Shown piece after piece: positions 1-8,554 of a stretch of 64,000 nucleotides of DNA (positions within the stretch are counted from its first letter, which is position 1; every line of letters starts with the position of its first letter). The notes under the pieces were generated by a model. The model did not search any database. It was not told where the DNA came from and saw nothing but the letters and a program-made list of their open reading frames with translations. The translations under genes were made by a program, and so were the position numbers. The stretch is from NCBI RefSeq assembly GCF_003385115.1, contig NZ_QUNI01000003.1, positions 1 to 64,000 on the forward strand, in the 5' to 3' direction. This DNA comes from Flavobacterium aquicola. GTDB lineage: Bacteria; Bacteroidota; Bacteroidia; Flavobacteriales; Flavobacteriaceae.

Positions 1-35
1 ATGATAATTCAAATTTCATTCTCGAATGAAAAAAT

Positions 36-86
36 GAGGGACTTTCAGTCCCTCGTAAAACAAACCTCTGCACTTTCAGTGCAGAG
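36..86 (-). terminator. Twin hairpins downstream of the lipoprotein gene
   Basis: Two perfect stem-loops follow the minus-strand lipoprotein gene: 66-86 (9-bp stem, GAA triloop on the minus strand) and 36-54 (8-bp stem, same GAA triloop). On the minus strand the second is followed by a run of T, so together they fit a factor-independent terminator. Confidence 0.6.
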
Positions 87-108
87 TGGTTTAGTTAACT
101 AAAGAGTT

Positions 109-1521
109 TTATTTTAATAAATTAACTCCATCTACTGTACACCAAGCACCTGCTGTTAGTGAAGCCCCTGTAGCTGTAGCGCTTTGAGTGAAGTTTCCTT
201 CTGGGAAAGCAACTACAATTAAATCAGTAGCACCAATTGGTAAAATATTTGTAGTGTTAGTGATTTTTACATCTGTAAGTTTAATTTTTCCTGTTTTTAC
301 TTGGTGATCATTTGTAACACCATCAAGAATACTTACTGCACTACCTTTGAAAGTTGTACCACCTTTATTTGTGAAGTTTCCGTAACCATCAATGATGATA
401 TTGCTGTATGTCCCATTTCCTTCTTTTTTGAATTGGAAAGCATCAACTTGATTGTCACCTGTTTCAGGTTCATTTCCAGCTTCTCTTTTTAGAGTAATGT
501 TTTTTACTGTTGGTCCGTAAGCATTATCATTTGAAGAAGCTTCGATTTCCATACCGTAGTTACCTTTACCTGTTTGGTAAGCATACCAGTTTGTATTAGT
601 AGAACCTTGCCATCCATCTTGCCAGTCAAAAGCATCATCATAGTTACCATAAGAAATAGCGTTTGTCATACTTACAGTTCCTCCGAAGAATTCGTATCCA
701 TCATCAGCACCTTTATAAGATACTAAGTGATCTAAAGTTGTTCCTGAACCTACAGAGTAGAAAGTGAAACCGTTGTTTTCTTTATCTCCATCAGCTAATT
801 TTGCACCTGCATATTCAACTCTTGTGTACACTAATGAACCACTGTTGTCATTTGCAGTTGTTCCGCCGTAAGTAATTTTGTTTCCATCTTCTGAAGTAGA
901 AGTTGATTTTCCGCCAGCTACATTTACTGGAGCATCACCATACATAATAATTCCTCCCCAAGATCCTGGAACTTTTGATTTTTCTGTAAATACAACTGGT
1001 TTGTCAGCTGTTCCTTTTGTGATCAATTTCCCGCCTTTCAAAACAACTAAAGCATTATCTCCGTTTTCTTTGTCGCTTGTGATTGTGGATCCTGCTTCGA
1101 AAGTTACTGTAACACCATTGTTGATTTTTACAATCCCGATTAATTTATAATTTCCATAAGGATAAGTTATACTTGCAGTAATTGGTCCTTTTATATCTCC
1201 TGTCGCAACTGGTATTGCAGTTACAGTTACCGTTCTTGTTACGATTTCAGATCCTGGTACGTTATATGTGATAACAGATGATCCAACAGAAACTCCTGTT
1301 ATTACACCAGATTTAGCATCAATAGTTGCTACTGCTGGAGTGGCACTTGAAAAAGTTCCGCCTGGAGTAGTACTTGAAAAAGTAGTTGTTCCGCCTATGA
1401 TAATACTTTCGGTACCAGTTAACGGTGCTGTTTCTGGAACTGTTATTGTATCATCATCACTACTACATGATGCGAATAATAAGCCTAAAGACATTGCTAA
1501 AGCTAAAAATTTTGTTTTCAT
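109..1521 (-). CDS. Lipoprotein with Ig-like domain and beta-helix-like C-terminal part
   Basis: About 470 residues. I chose the ATG at 1521 because the protein then starts MKTKFLALAMS with a hydrophobic stretch and a lipobox ending in C, followed by SSDDD, typical of Bacteroidota surface lipoproteins. Roughly residues 35-105 resemble a bacterial Ig-like (BIG2) domain (VATIDAKSGVITGVSVGSS). The rest is rich in G, N, T and D with short beta-strand turns, suggesting a right-handed beta-helix or similar repeat fold. It sits just downstream of a TonB-dependent receptor gene on the same strand, separated by that gene's terminator and a possible Pho-type box of its own. By analogy with receptor/lipoprotein pairs it probably sits on the outer membrane and works with the receptor. 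The ligand cannot be read from sequence. The family and pairing are fairly sure; the function is inference. Confidence 0.8.
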   Translation of the reverse strand: MKTKFLALAMSLGLLFASCSSDDDTITVPETAPLTGTESIIIGGTTTFSSTTPGGTFSSATPAVATIDAKSGVITGVSVGSSVITYNVPGSEIVTRTVTVTAIPVATGDIKGPITASITYPYGNYKLIGIVKINNGVTVTFEAGSTITSDKENGDNALVVLKGGKLITKGTADKPVVFTEKSKVPGSWGGIIMYGDAPVNVAGGKSTSTSEDGNKITYGGTTANDNSGSLVYTRVEYAGAKLADGDKENNGFTFYSVGSGTTLDHLVSYKGADDGYEFFGGTVSMTNAISYGNYDDAFDWQDGWQGSTNTNWYAYQTGKGNYGMEIEASSNDNAYGPTVKNITLKREAGNEPETGDNQVDAFQFKKEGNGTYSNIIIDGYGNFTNKGGTTFKGSAVSILDGVTNDHQVKTGKIKLTDVKITNTTNILPIGATDLIVVAFPEGNFTQSATATGASLTAGAWCTVDGVNLLK

Positions 1522-1619
1522 AGTTTGTAATATTTTGTTTTTTATTTTTAACAAATGTATTGGCAAAATTCTCTTAGGGAGTTATCAGAACATTACATTA
1601 AAGTTATTATAAGACGATG

Positions 1620-1641
1620 TTAATGTGAAGATAATGTTACG
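1620..1641 (-). promoter_or_regulatory. Possible Pho-type direct repeat upstream of the lipoprotein gene
   Basis: On the minus strand two 11-bp units (CGTAACATTAT, then CTTCACATTAA) share the ACATTA core seen in the boxes upstream of the porin and pstS genes. A TAACTTTA sequence further downstream resembles the -7 element, but its spacing differs from the porin and pstS promoters, so this is the weakest of the four boxes. Confidence 0.4.
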
Positions 1642-1695
1642 AACTTTGTGCTTTCCTTTTGGATTTGATTTTCAATAATATATCGTGTATTCGAA

Positions 1696-1722
1696 TAAAA
1701 AAAGCTCCGAATTTCGGAGCTT
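1696..1722 (-). terminator. Terminator of the TonB-dependent receptor gene
   Basis: The hairpin AGCTCCG / CGGAGCT around 703-721 of this kilobase (1703-1721) is flanked by A-runs on one side and T-runs on the other. Read on the minus strand it ends in seven T, so it is a good intrinsic terminator between the receptor and the lipoprotein gene. Confidence 0.75.
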
Positions 1723-1748
1723 TTACTTTGTTGTAATCTAATTAGGTT

Positions 1749-4559
1749 CTAAAAAGTATATCCTAGTTTTAATGAGAATCCAATTCCTTTTTTATAGCTG
1801 CTTGCTAATAGAGACTGTTCGTCTACTTTTATAGTTCCATCATTTCCGAATTCTAATTTTCGTAATGGATTTAATAAGTTGTCAGCTGTGAATTTTACAT
1901 CAAAATGTTCAGAAATTTTGCTTCCCCATACAAAATCCAATTGCTGTACCGGCAGTTCGTAAGTATGGTCCTGACCATTTGTTCCTACAGCAAATATTCT
2001 TTTGCCAAATACACCATAAACTAAAGAGATAGTGTTGGTCCAATCGTTGCTAAAACTGAATTCATATTTTAGATCCGAATTAACTATCCAATCGGAAGCT
2101 CCTTGTAATGATCTTGACTGGTGAGTTTCAATAGTAGGTTTGTCGGTAATAACTCCGTCCTCATCTATCGATTCAGAAGTAGGACTTACAGAAACTTTTG
2201 ACGACATCAAAGTAGCATTAAATCCCCATGAAAAATTACCTAAGCTTTCGTCAATTCTTTCTAAACCAAGAATGAATTCAGCTTCAAGACCAAATAAATT
2301 TGCACTTTCAGAATTTAGGAAAGTAGTAATGGTTCCTGTTGTAGCGTTAGAGACAAATGTTTTTTCGATTGGATTGATAATGTGTTTTCCAAATAGTCCG
2401 ATAGCAAAGACTTCTTTTGCAGTAGGGAACAGTTCATATTTTAAATCAGCATTATAATTGTCGCTGTTTTTCAAAATAGAATTTCCCTGCGTTGAAGTTC
2501 CATCAGCATTTATGTATGATATAGGAAAAGCTTCCATTATAACTGGACGGCTGTATGTTTTACTGGCTGCAAAACGAATATTAGCAGTTTCCGTCAATAG
2601 ATATTTTAAGTTTAACGATGGTAAGAAATAAGTGTTGTCGTATTTTAATACTTTAAAATCAGCATCAAAAGTTCCCAATGTTCTGTAATGAGTCTCTTTA
2701 GTTGTGTTTTCAAATCTAATTCCTGCATTTGCTTCCAATTTTTCTCCAAATTTCCAAAACAGATTTGCATAACCTGCATTAGCCATTTCGTCAAGTTTAA
2801 CTTTGTAAGTAGCATTAGAACTTTCGTTAAAAGTTACTTTGTGAGCTAAAATGTCATTAATTATCTGTGGATCAATATCATTTATGCTTGAAGAAATACC
2901 ACCGCTTTCACTGGCACTGGCAACAAAACGGTATGAAGATTCCATCGATGATGCGTTACCATTATAACCAATTGTTAATTTGTTTTGTTTGTCGTTTCCG
3001 AATTTTAAATTATACTCTGCTAAAGCAGAATAAAATGAATCACCATCTACCGTTAAATACTGACGTAAAAAATTATTTCCGCCATATGAAGTGCTTATCA
3101 AATCTTCACTTTCTTTAATACCTGTAAAGAATTTTCTATCCGGCTGCTCATATTTTGTAACTGCGTATGAAGCTCCAGCTTTAATGGTTTGATTTTTGTC
3201 TTCAGTTATTGAATATTCACCTAACAATTGTCCATTTAAGTAATCACTTTTGTCTAACTGATTCGTACGGATAAGCGTGTTTTGAATTGCAGTTCCTCCA
3301 GATTGACCGAATTGATCTTTTATAGAGTTTAATGTAGTACGGATGTACATTGTATTAAAAGATAATTTAAGTCTGTCTGTATTGAAATTTAATCCAATCA
3401 ATGCTGAGTTTGTTGTTTTAAAACGATAATCAGTAGTGATGAAATTGTTTACATACTTTGAACCCGAAGTTTGTAAATCGATTGTTCTGTCCACACCTTC
3501 TCTTACTGCAAAGTTATTATCATAGTTTAAAGAAAGTAAATAAGAGAAAGCATTGTTGTTTTTCAAGTTGAATTTTTCAGCATGCAAAAGATTGATACTT
3601 GTATTCAAAGGACTTTTTTGTTCAATTACACTAAAACCTTTGTCATTGCTTACTGATTGTAAAGCTTGGTTAGTTGTGAACTTTTTTCGTGTCGCCTTTT
3701 CGCCTAAAAAGCTTGGCAGTTCTCTTTCACTTCCGTTAAAACCCCAAAATCCCTGCGGTGTTTCGGCATCTTGAGAAAGTAAGAATTCTTTAAGGCTGTT
3801 TCCGGTAGTGTAACCAAAACCAAGATTTAATTTGGTAACACTCTTGTTTACTTTTGATGTTTGTATATTAAAAGTTCCTCCGGCAAAATCTCCATAGATA
3901 TTTGGATTAAATGTTTTGTAAACATCAATTGTTCCAACAATATTCGTTGGAAACAAATCCAAAGGCACAATTTTTGAAAATGGATTATTCGTTGGTGCCG
4001 CTAATTCATTAATCAATAGATTATTATAACGGTCTTCCAATCCGCGTACAAATAATCCGCGGGAACCAACCTTAGTAATTCCAGTAATTTTTGTTAGTCC
4101 TTCTTCTACATCGCTGACTCCTTTACGTGACATTTCCTGCGCTCCAATACTTTGTTTGATAACGACTGCTTGTTTTTGTTCTAATAATAATGCAGTTTCT
4201 TTTTCTCTTCCGCCTCCATTGGATTTAACGACTACATCTTTTAATTTGTAGCTTCCTGATCCTAATGAACTGTTTGCTTCAACAGTTTCATTCTGTTTAA
4301 CGGTTACCTGAGTTTCTGTTGATTCGTAACCCACGAAGCTAAATTGAATAGTATAACTTCCAGGAGCGATTGCAATTGTATATTTTCCATCAATATCAGT
4401 ATTAGCACCAATTTTTGTTCCTTTTATCACAACATTTGCAAAAGGTAACGGCTGATTGTTGGAATCTTTGTCTAATAAAACACCTGTTATGGTTCCGTTA
4501 TTTTGCGAAAAACCGATAACACAAATAAAAAGTGTAAACAATAGAAATTTTAATTTCAT
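1749..4559 (-). CDS. TonB-dependent outer-membrane receptor with carboxypeptidase-like N-terminal domain
   Basis: About 936 residues from the ATG at 4559 (MKLKFLLFTLFICVIGFSQ is a clean signal peptide, whereas the longer frame lacks one). Roughly residues 22-110 form the CarboxypepD-reg-like domain (GTITGVLLDKDS, IDGKYTIAIAPGSYTIQFSFV). A plug domain follows (ISRKG-like region, GLFVRGLEDRYNNLLIN), then a long barrel with alternating aromatic strands ending in a C-terminal F (KLGYTF). Such receptors import ligands across the outer membrane using TonB/ExbBD energy. It is not a clear SusC: no SusD gene is adjacent. Its partner appears to be the lipoprotein gene downstream. A Pho-type direct repeat lies upstream on the minus strand, and the divergent neighbour is the PhoB-type regulator, so uptake of a phosphorus-containing ligand is a reasonable inference. 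The receptor class is certain. Confidence 0.9.
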   Translation of the reverse strand: MKLKFLLFTLFICVIGFSQNNGTITGVLLDKDSNNQPLPFANVVIKGTKIGANTDIDGKYTIAIAPGSYTIQFSFVGYESTETQVTVKQNETVEANSSLGSGSYKLKDVVVKSNGGGREKETALLLEQKQAVVIKQSIGAQEMSRKGVSDVEEGLTKITGITKVGSRGLFVRGLEDRYNNLLINELAAPTNNPFSKIVPLDLFPTNIVGTIDVYKTFNPNIYGDFAGGTFNIQTSKVNKSVTKLNLGFGYTTGNSLKEFLLSQDAETPQGFWGFNGSERELPSFLGEKATRKKFTTNQALQSVSNDKGFSVIEQKSPLNTSINLLHAEKFNLKNNNAFSYLLSLNYDNNFAVREGVDRTIDLQTSGSKYVNNFITTDYRFKTTNSALIGLNFNTDRLKLSFNTMYIRTTLNSIKDQFGQSGGTAIQNTLIRTNQLDKSDYLNGQLLGEYSITEDKNQTIKAGASYAVTKYEQPDRKFFTGIKESEDLISTSYGGNNFLRQYLTVDGDSFYSALAEYNLKFGNDKQNKLTIGYNGNASSMESSYRFVASASESGGISSSINDIDPQIINDILAHKVTFNESSNATYKVKLDEMANAGYANLFWKFGEKLEANAGIRFENTTKETHYRTLGTFDADFKVLKYDNTYFLPSLNLKYLLTETANIRFAASKTYSRPVIMEAFPISYINADGTSTQGNSILKNSDNYNADLKYELFPTAKEVFAIGLFGKHIINPIEKTFVSNATTGTITTFLNSESANLFGLEAEFILGLERIDESLGNFSWGFNATLMSSKVSVSPTSESIDEDGVITDKPTIETHQSRSLQGASDWIVNSDLKYEFSFSNDWTNTISLVYGVFGKRIFAVGTNGQDHTYELPVQQLDFVWGSKISEHFDVKFTADNLLNPLRKLEFGNDGTIKVDEQSLLASSYKKGIGFSLKLGYTF

Positions 4560-4606
4560 TTTAGTAGTATTTAATTTTTGGCAAAGAAATGGCAGGAATC
4601 TAGTCT

Positions 4607-4628
4607 TTGTGTTAACCATTCGTTATGA
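4607..4628 (-). promoter_or_regulatory. Pho-type box upstream of the TonB-dependent receptor
   Basis: On the minus strand ATAACG and TTAACAC occur 11 bp apart, with a further ATGACAT 11 bp upstream, matching the TTAACAT-every-11-bp pattern of the porin and pstS promoters. A TTTCTTTG sequence resembling the -7 element lies 19 nt downstream, one 11-bp turn further away than in those two promoters. Confidence 0.5.
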
Positions 4629-4797
4629 ATCAATGTCATAATTATTATGAAATTGTTACCATATTAAATTAAGGTTAAGTCAGTCTTTTTAATACTGTTA
4701 ATAATAGTTTATTGTTACTTTTACACTGCAATAAAAAGTTATTGTTAACTATTTAGAGGTTATATGATAAAAAAAGCTTAATTTTTTGCTACTATAT

Positions 4798-5481
4798 ATG
4801 AAGAAAAGAAACACAAAGATTCTTCTGGTTGATGATGAACCGGATATCTTGGAGATTGTAGGCTATAACTTAGCACAGGAAGGTTATCAAATAGTTACCG
4901 CAGTTAATGGTAAAGATGCTATTGAAAAAGCCAGAAAAGAAATTCCCAGCCTTATTATAATGGATGTTATGATGCCGGAAATGGATGGTATGGAAGCATG
5001 CGAGAATATCAGAAAAATTCCTGAGTTAAATAATGTTATCATAACTTTCCTTACTGCACGAAATGAAGATTACTCTCAAGTGGCAGGATTTGATGCTGGC
5101 GCTGATGACTATATTACTAAACCAATAAAACCAAAATTACTGGTTAGTAAAGTGAAGGCTTTGTTGCGAAGATTAAAAGAGCAGGATCAAAGCAGCGAAA
5201 CACTTAATGTAGGCGGAATCGAAATTAATCGCGAAGAATATAAAATTGTAAAGGATAATCTGGAAATTGCATTGCCAAGAAAAGAGTTTGAATTATTCTA
5301 CTTATTAGCATCTAAGCCTGGAAAAGTATTTAAAAGAGAAGAGATTCTTGACAAAGTTTGGGGTAATGATGTTGTTGTTGGAGGCAGAACTATTGATGTG
5401 CATATTAGAAAACTTCGTGAAAAAATTGGTGATGATCTATTCAAAACCATAAAAGGGGTAGGTTATAAGTTTGAAGCTTAA
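4798..5481 (+). CDS. phoB: PhoB-type DNA-binding response regulator
   Basis: 227 residues from the ATG at 4798; the TTG further upstream gives an unlikely extension. The receiver domain spans about residues 1-120, with the acidic pair in LVDDEPD, the phosphoacceptor Asp56 in LIIMDVMMPEMDG, the T in FLTAR and the K in YITKPIKP. The C-terminal winged-helix effector domain (about 130-225) carries the OmpR/PhoB signature GGRTIDVHIRKLREKIG and ends GVGYKFEA. Domain order and length are those of the OmpR/PhoB family. It is followed by a PhoR-type kinase and then by a phosphate porin and pst genes, so it very likely activates them at low phosphate. The upstream region has no convincing TTAACAT box, so autoregulation is not evident. 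Confidence 0.88.
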   Translation: MKKRNTKILLVDDEPDILEIVGYNLAQEGYQIVTAVNGKDAIEKARKEIPSLIIMDVMMPEMDGMEACENIRKIPELNNVIITFLTARNEDYSQVAGFDAGADDYITKPIKPKLLVSKVKALLRRLKEQDQSSETLNVGGIEINREEYKIVKDNLEIALPRKEFELFYLLASKPGKVFKREEILDKVWGNDVVVGGRTIDVHIRKLREKIGDDLFKTIKGVGYKFEA

Positions 5482-5704
5482 TTTTTTTATAGAAACTAAG
5501 TGTCTAAGAAACTGAGAATAAAAACGTTTTTGAAAAATAAAGAAACTTCTCGTATTATTGGGAAGTATTTTATTGGCGTTTAGAAAGGGCGGTAAAGCTT
5601 TTTTCTCTAACTTAGAATCTTAGAAATTTTGTGCTTTAGTTTTAAATCGCAGAACAGCTGTAAAAGTTTTTTCAATAACAATAATGCGCGCGCCTAAATC
5701 AATA

Positions 5705-6790
5705 ATGAAAATCAGTTTCAAAAAAAGTTACAAGTTTGCTATAAAATCAGCATTGTATATCAGTTTATTTGTATCGGGATTTTCGATGATCCTTAGCAGA
5801 ATATTTTTTAAATCGTCTTTTAGCAGTATGATGCTGCTGGGATTTATTACACTATTTTGTGTTTACTTATTTTCGTTTTTCGTTTTGCAGTATCGCGTAG
5901 AGCGCTTTATATATAGAAGAGTAAAAAAAATCTACGATGATGTTTCTTTGTTAGAATCCAGTACATTTATCAACAAGCCAATTAATACTGATATGGAAAC
6001 TTTGACCAGAGAGGTAAAGAAGTTTGCTACAGATAAAAAGCTGGAAATCGAAATGCTGCAGATACGTGAGGAATACCGCAGAGAATTTTTAGGGAATGTT
6101 TCTCATGAGCTTAAGACACCGTTATTCACTGTTCAGGGATATCTGTCAACACTTATTGACGGCGCAATGGAAGATAAAACCATTAGAAAAAAATACCTGA
6201 AACGTGCCGAAAAAGGAGTCGAGCGGTTAATTTATATTGTTGAAGATCTGGATATGATTACCAAATTAGAATCAGGTGATTTAAATCTTGAATTTACAAA
6301 ATTTGATATTGTTAAACTGATTAAGAATGTTTTTGATCTGCTAGAGATGAAAGCTGATAAAAAGAATGTCACTTTAGCATTTGAGAATGATAACATACAG
6401 CCCATTTTTGTAAATGGAGATAAAGACAAGATTCAGCAGGTAGTTGAGAATTTGATTGTAAACTCCATTAAATATGGAAAAGAAGGCGGTTTAACCGAAA
6501 TTTCAATTGTCAACTTAACCAATAAAAAAGTTTTGGTGCGAATTTCGGATAATGGAGAGGGGATCGAAGCTCATAATTTATCACGTGTTTTTGAGCGTTT
6601 TTATAGAGTAGATAAAAGCGGTGCGCGAACCGAAGGAGGTTCAGGACTAGGACTTTCGATAGTAAAACATATTATTGAGGCTCATAAAGAGAAAATATAT
6701 GTCGAAAGTGAATTCGGAATAGGTTCTGAATTCTCTTTTACACTTGAAAAAACATATATTACAGACCAATTCGGTCTAAAAAAGAAATAA
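5705..6790 (+). CDS. phoR: PhoR-type sensor histidine kinase
   Basis: 361 residues from the ATG at 5705; an ATG at 5684 would add seven residues. Two N-terminal membrane segments (about 12-32 and 41-62) are joined by a very short loop, so there is no real periplasmic sensor domain, which suits a kinase that senses through the Pst/PhoU complex. The HisKA domain has His134 in NVSHELKTP. The ATP-binding domain shows the N box (VENLIVNSIKYG), G1 (ISDNGEGI), F box (FERFYRVD) and G2 (GGSGLGLSIVKHI). It lies 223 bp after the regulator gene, with no clear terminator between them. It should phosphorylate that regulator. Kinase identity is certain; phosphate specificity is inferred from context. Confidence 0.87.
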   Translation: MKISFKKSYKFAIKSALYISLFVSGFSMILSRIFFKSSFSSMMLLGFITLFCVYLFSFFVLQYRVERFIYRRVKKIYDDVSLLESSTFINKPINTDMETLTREVKKFATDKKLEIEMLQIREEYRREFLGNVSHELKTPLFTVQGYLSTLIDGAMEDKTIRKKYLKRAEKGVERLIYIVEDLDMITKLESGDLNLEFTKFDIVKLIKNVFDLLEMKADKKNVTLAFENDNIQPIFVNGDKDKIQQVVENLIVNSIKYGKEGGLTEISIVNLTNKKVLVRISDNGEGIEAHNLSRVFERFYRVDKSGARTEGGSGLGLSIVKHIIEAHKEKIYVESEFGIGSEFSFTLEKTYITDQFGLKKK

Positions 6791-6899
6791 ATTAAACATT
6801 TGGTAATTATAATTTAAAGAGTACTAACTCATTGATTTTAAGATAAATAAATTAAATTTTAAAAGAAAAAGATAAAATTTTTACTTCAGAAAAAGACGA

Positions 6900-6966
6900 T
6901 TAACATTAAATTGTTGTCTAAATAACATTGTGTTAACATTAGCTTAACATAACAGCTTCACCTTTG
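6900..6966 (+). promoter_or_regulatory. Extended Pho-type box and promoter of the porin gene
   Basis: TTAACAT-type heptamers start at 6900, 6922 (ATAACAT), 6933 and 6944, spaced 22, 11 and 11 bp. Eight nucleotides after the last one comes CACCTTTG (6959-6966), close to the Bacteroidota -7 element TAnnTTTG. The layout is that of an activator bound at 11-bp direct repeats in place of a -33 element. Confidence 0.7.
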
Positions 6967-6991
6967 CAAAAAAAATAATAAATCATAAGTC

Positions 6992-8308
6992 ATGATGAAA
7001 AAAATTTTATTTGCAAGTTTATTAATTGTTTCATTTTCAATAAATGCGCAGGATAAAGATAAGAGGAATGCTGAAATCCAAAGAGAAGTAATCCGTGTTT
7101 TAGATTCCATAAATTCTGCCAATAAGGTAAAACAGGCCGAAAAAGAAAAAGAGGAAAAAGATGCCTGGTACAAGAAGATTTCTCTTCGCGGTTATGTTCA
7201 GGTAAGATACAACGGATTATTCTCTACTAATGATAAAGTTTCTTGTGAGCAATGTGATAAATCTTGGGGAACCACTTCAACAGAACCAGATGCTAAATCC
7301 AATAACGGATTCTTTATAAGACGTGCCCGACTTGTTTTTTCAGGGCAGGTTCATCCAAATGTTTTTATTTATATTCAGCCGGATTTTGCCAGTTCGCCAT
7401 CTTCAGGTATTCTTAATTTTGCGCAGCTTAGAGATGCTTACGCTGATGTTTCTTTTGATAAAAAAAGGGAATACAGAGTTAGAATTGGACAAAGTAAAAT
7501 GCCATTTGGTTTCGAAAATCTGCAGTCCAGCCAGAATCGTTTGACTTTAGATCGTAATGATGCCTTAAACAGTGGAATACCAAACGAAAGAGATTTAGGT
7601 GTGATTTTTTATTGGGCTCCAGCCGAAATTAGAGAACGTTTTGCGATGCTTGTAAAAGACGGATACAAGGGTTCAGGAGATTATGGAGTATTTGCATTCG
7701 GAGCTTTTAACGGATCAAATGTAAACAAAACCGAAGCCAATAGAGATCTGCATGTTGTAGCCAGAATTACTTATCCATTTGTTATTGGAAACCAGATCAT
7801 AGAACCAGGTTTGCAGGCTTATACAGGAAAATGGGCTTTCACTAACGAAATATCTTCGGGCGTAATAACAAATTTCAACAAACAGTATGTGACTGATCAA
7901 AGAGTTGGAGCTACGTTTGTATTGTATCCAAAACCATTCGGGATTCAGACAGAATATAATATCGGAAAAGGACCTCGCTACGACAAACTTACTAATGCTG
8001 TGGAAGTTACTAATTTGAACGGAGGTTATGTAACCTTAAATTATAAATGGGATTTGAATTTAGCAAAACACCAATTTTTATATCCTTTTGCAAAGTTTCA
8101 ATATTATGACGGAGGAAAAAAGTTTGAAAAAGATGCCAGAAGTTATGTAGTTAGAGATTATGAATTTGGCTTGGAATGGCAGCCATTAAAAGCATTCGAA
8201 TTGACCGCAGAATGGGTTGTCGCAGACAGAACATTTGAAGACAGCGCACTGCACGATAACAGACAGCAGGGAAATTTACTGCGGTTACAGGCACAGATTA
8301 ATTTTTAG
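6992..8308 (+). CDS. Phosphate-selective porin (OprO/OprP family)
   Basis: 438 residues; a second ATG three bases later (6995) is an equally good start. The signal peptide MMKKILFASLLIVSFSINA is followed by a charged, probably coiled-coil segment (about 22-58, rich in K and E) and then a beta barrel beginning near ISLRGYVQVRYNG. Motifs typical of Porin_O_P proteins are visible: FFIRRARLVFSGQVHPN, RIGQSKMPFGFENLQSS and a C-terminal strand ending QAQINF. The family forms trimeric outer-membrane channels for phosphate or polyphosphate. It stands alone between the kinase gene and pstS, with its own Pho-type promoter and terminator, so it is probably strongly induced at low phosphate. Confidence 0.88.
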   Translation: MMKKILFASLLIVSFSINAQDKDKRNAEIQREVIRVLDSINSANKVKQAEKEKEEKDAWYKKISLRGYVQVRYNGLFSTNDKVSCEQCDKSWGTTSTEPDAKSNNGFFIRRARLVFSGQVHPNVFIYIQPDFASSPSSGILNFAQLRDAYADVSFDKKREYRVRIGQSKMPFGFENLQSSQNRLTLDRNDALNSGIPNERDLGVIFYWAPAEIRERFAMLVKDGYKGSGDYGVFAFGAFNGSNVNKTEANRDLHVVARITYPFVIGNQIIEPGLQAYTGKWAFTNEISSGVITNFNKQYVTDQRVGATFVLYPKPFGIQTEYNIGKGPRYDKLTNAVEVTNLNGGYVTLNYKWDLNLAKHQFLYPFAKFQYYDGGKKFEKDARSYVVRDYEFGLEWQPLKAFELTAEWVVADRTFEDSALHDNRQQGNLLRLQAQINF

Positions 8309-8345
8309 AATTATAGCCTAAAATAAAGGAAAATTATTTATAGAA

Positions 8346-8381
8346 AAGGTGGTTTCATAAAATTGAAACTGCCTTTTTTTT
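8346..8381 (+). terminator. Terminator of the porin gene
   Basis: A 12-bp stem (8346-8357 with 8364-8375, two G-T pairs) with a 6-nt loop is followed by eight T. Confidence 0.85.
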
Positions 8382-8494
8382 GGTTTATATTGTTTATAAT
8401 CAGTTTTTTGAAAAACGAGGTTGGTTATCTTTTTTTTGTTTTATTGTAAAATTTGTGTAAAAACACCCAAATAGTAAAGATTGAATAATGCTTA

Positions 8495-8529
8495 CTTAAC
8501 ATAGGCTTAACGTTGCGGTTTTACTTTTG
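8495..8529 (+). promoter_or_regulatory. Pho-type box and promoter of pstS
   Basis: TTAACAT at 8496 and TTAACGT at 8507 are exactly 11 bp apart, each preceded by C. Eight nucleotides after the second comes TACTTTTG (8522-8529), a perfect -7 element. The spacing is identical to that at the porin promoter. Confidence 0.75.
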
Positions 8530-8554
8530 TTCAAAATTAAAAAGACACTTAAAA

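Noticed and set aside
4640-4797. Pho-type box upstream of the phoB-type gene
   Set aside because: TTAAATT and TTAAGTC occur 11 bp apart near 4664-4681, but they match the TTAACAT pattern poorly and are not spaced correctly from a -7 element.
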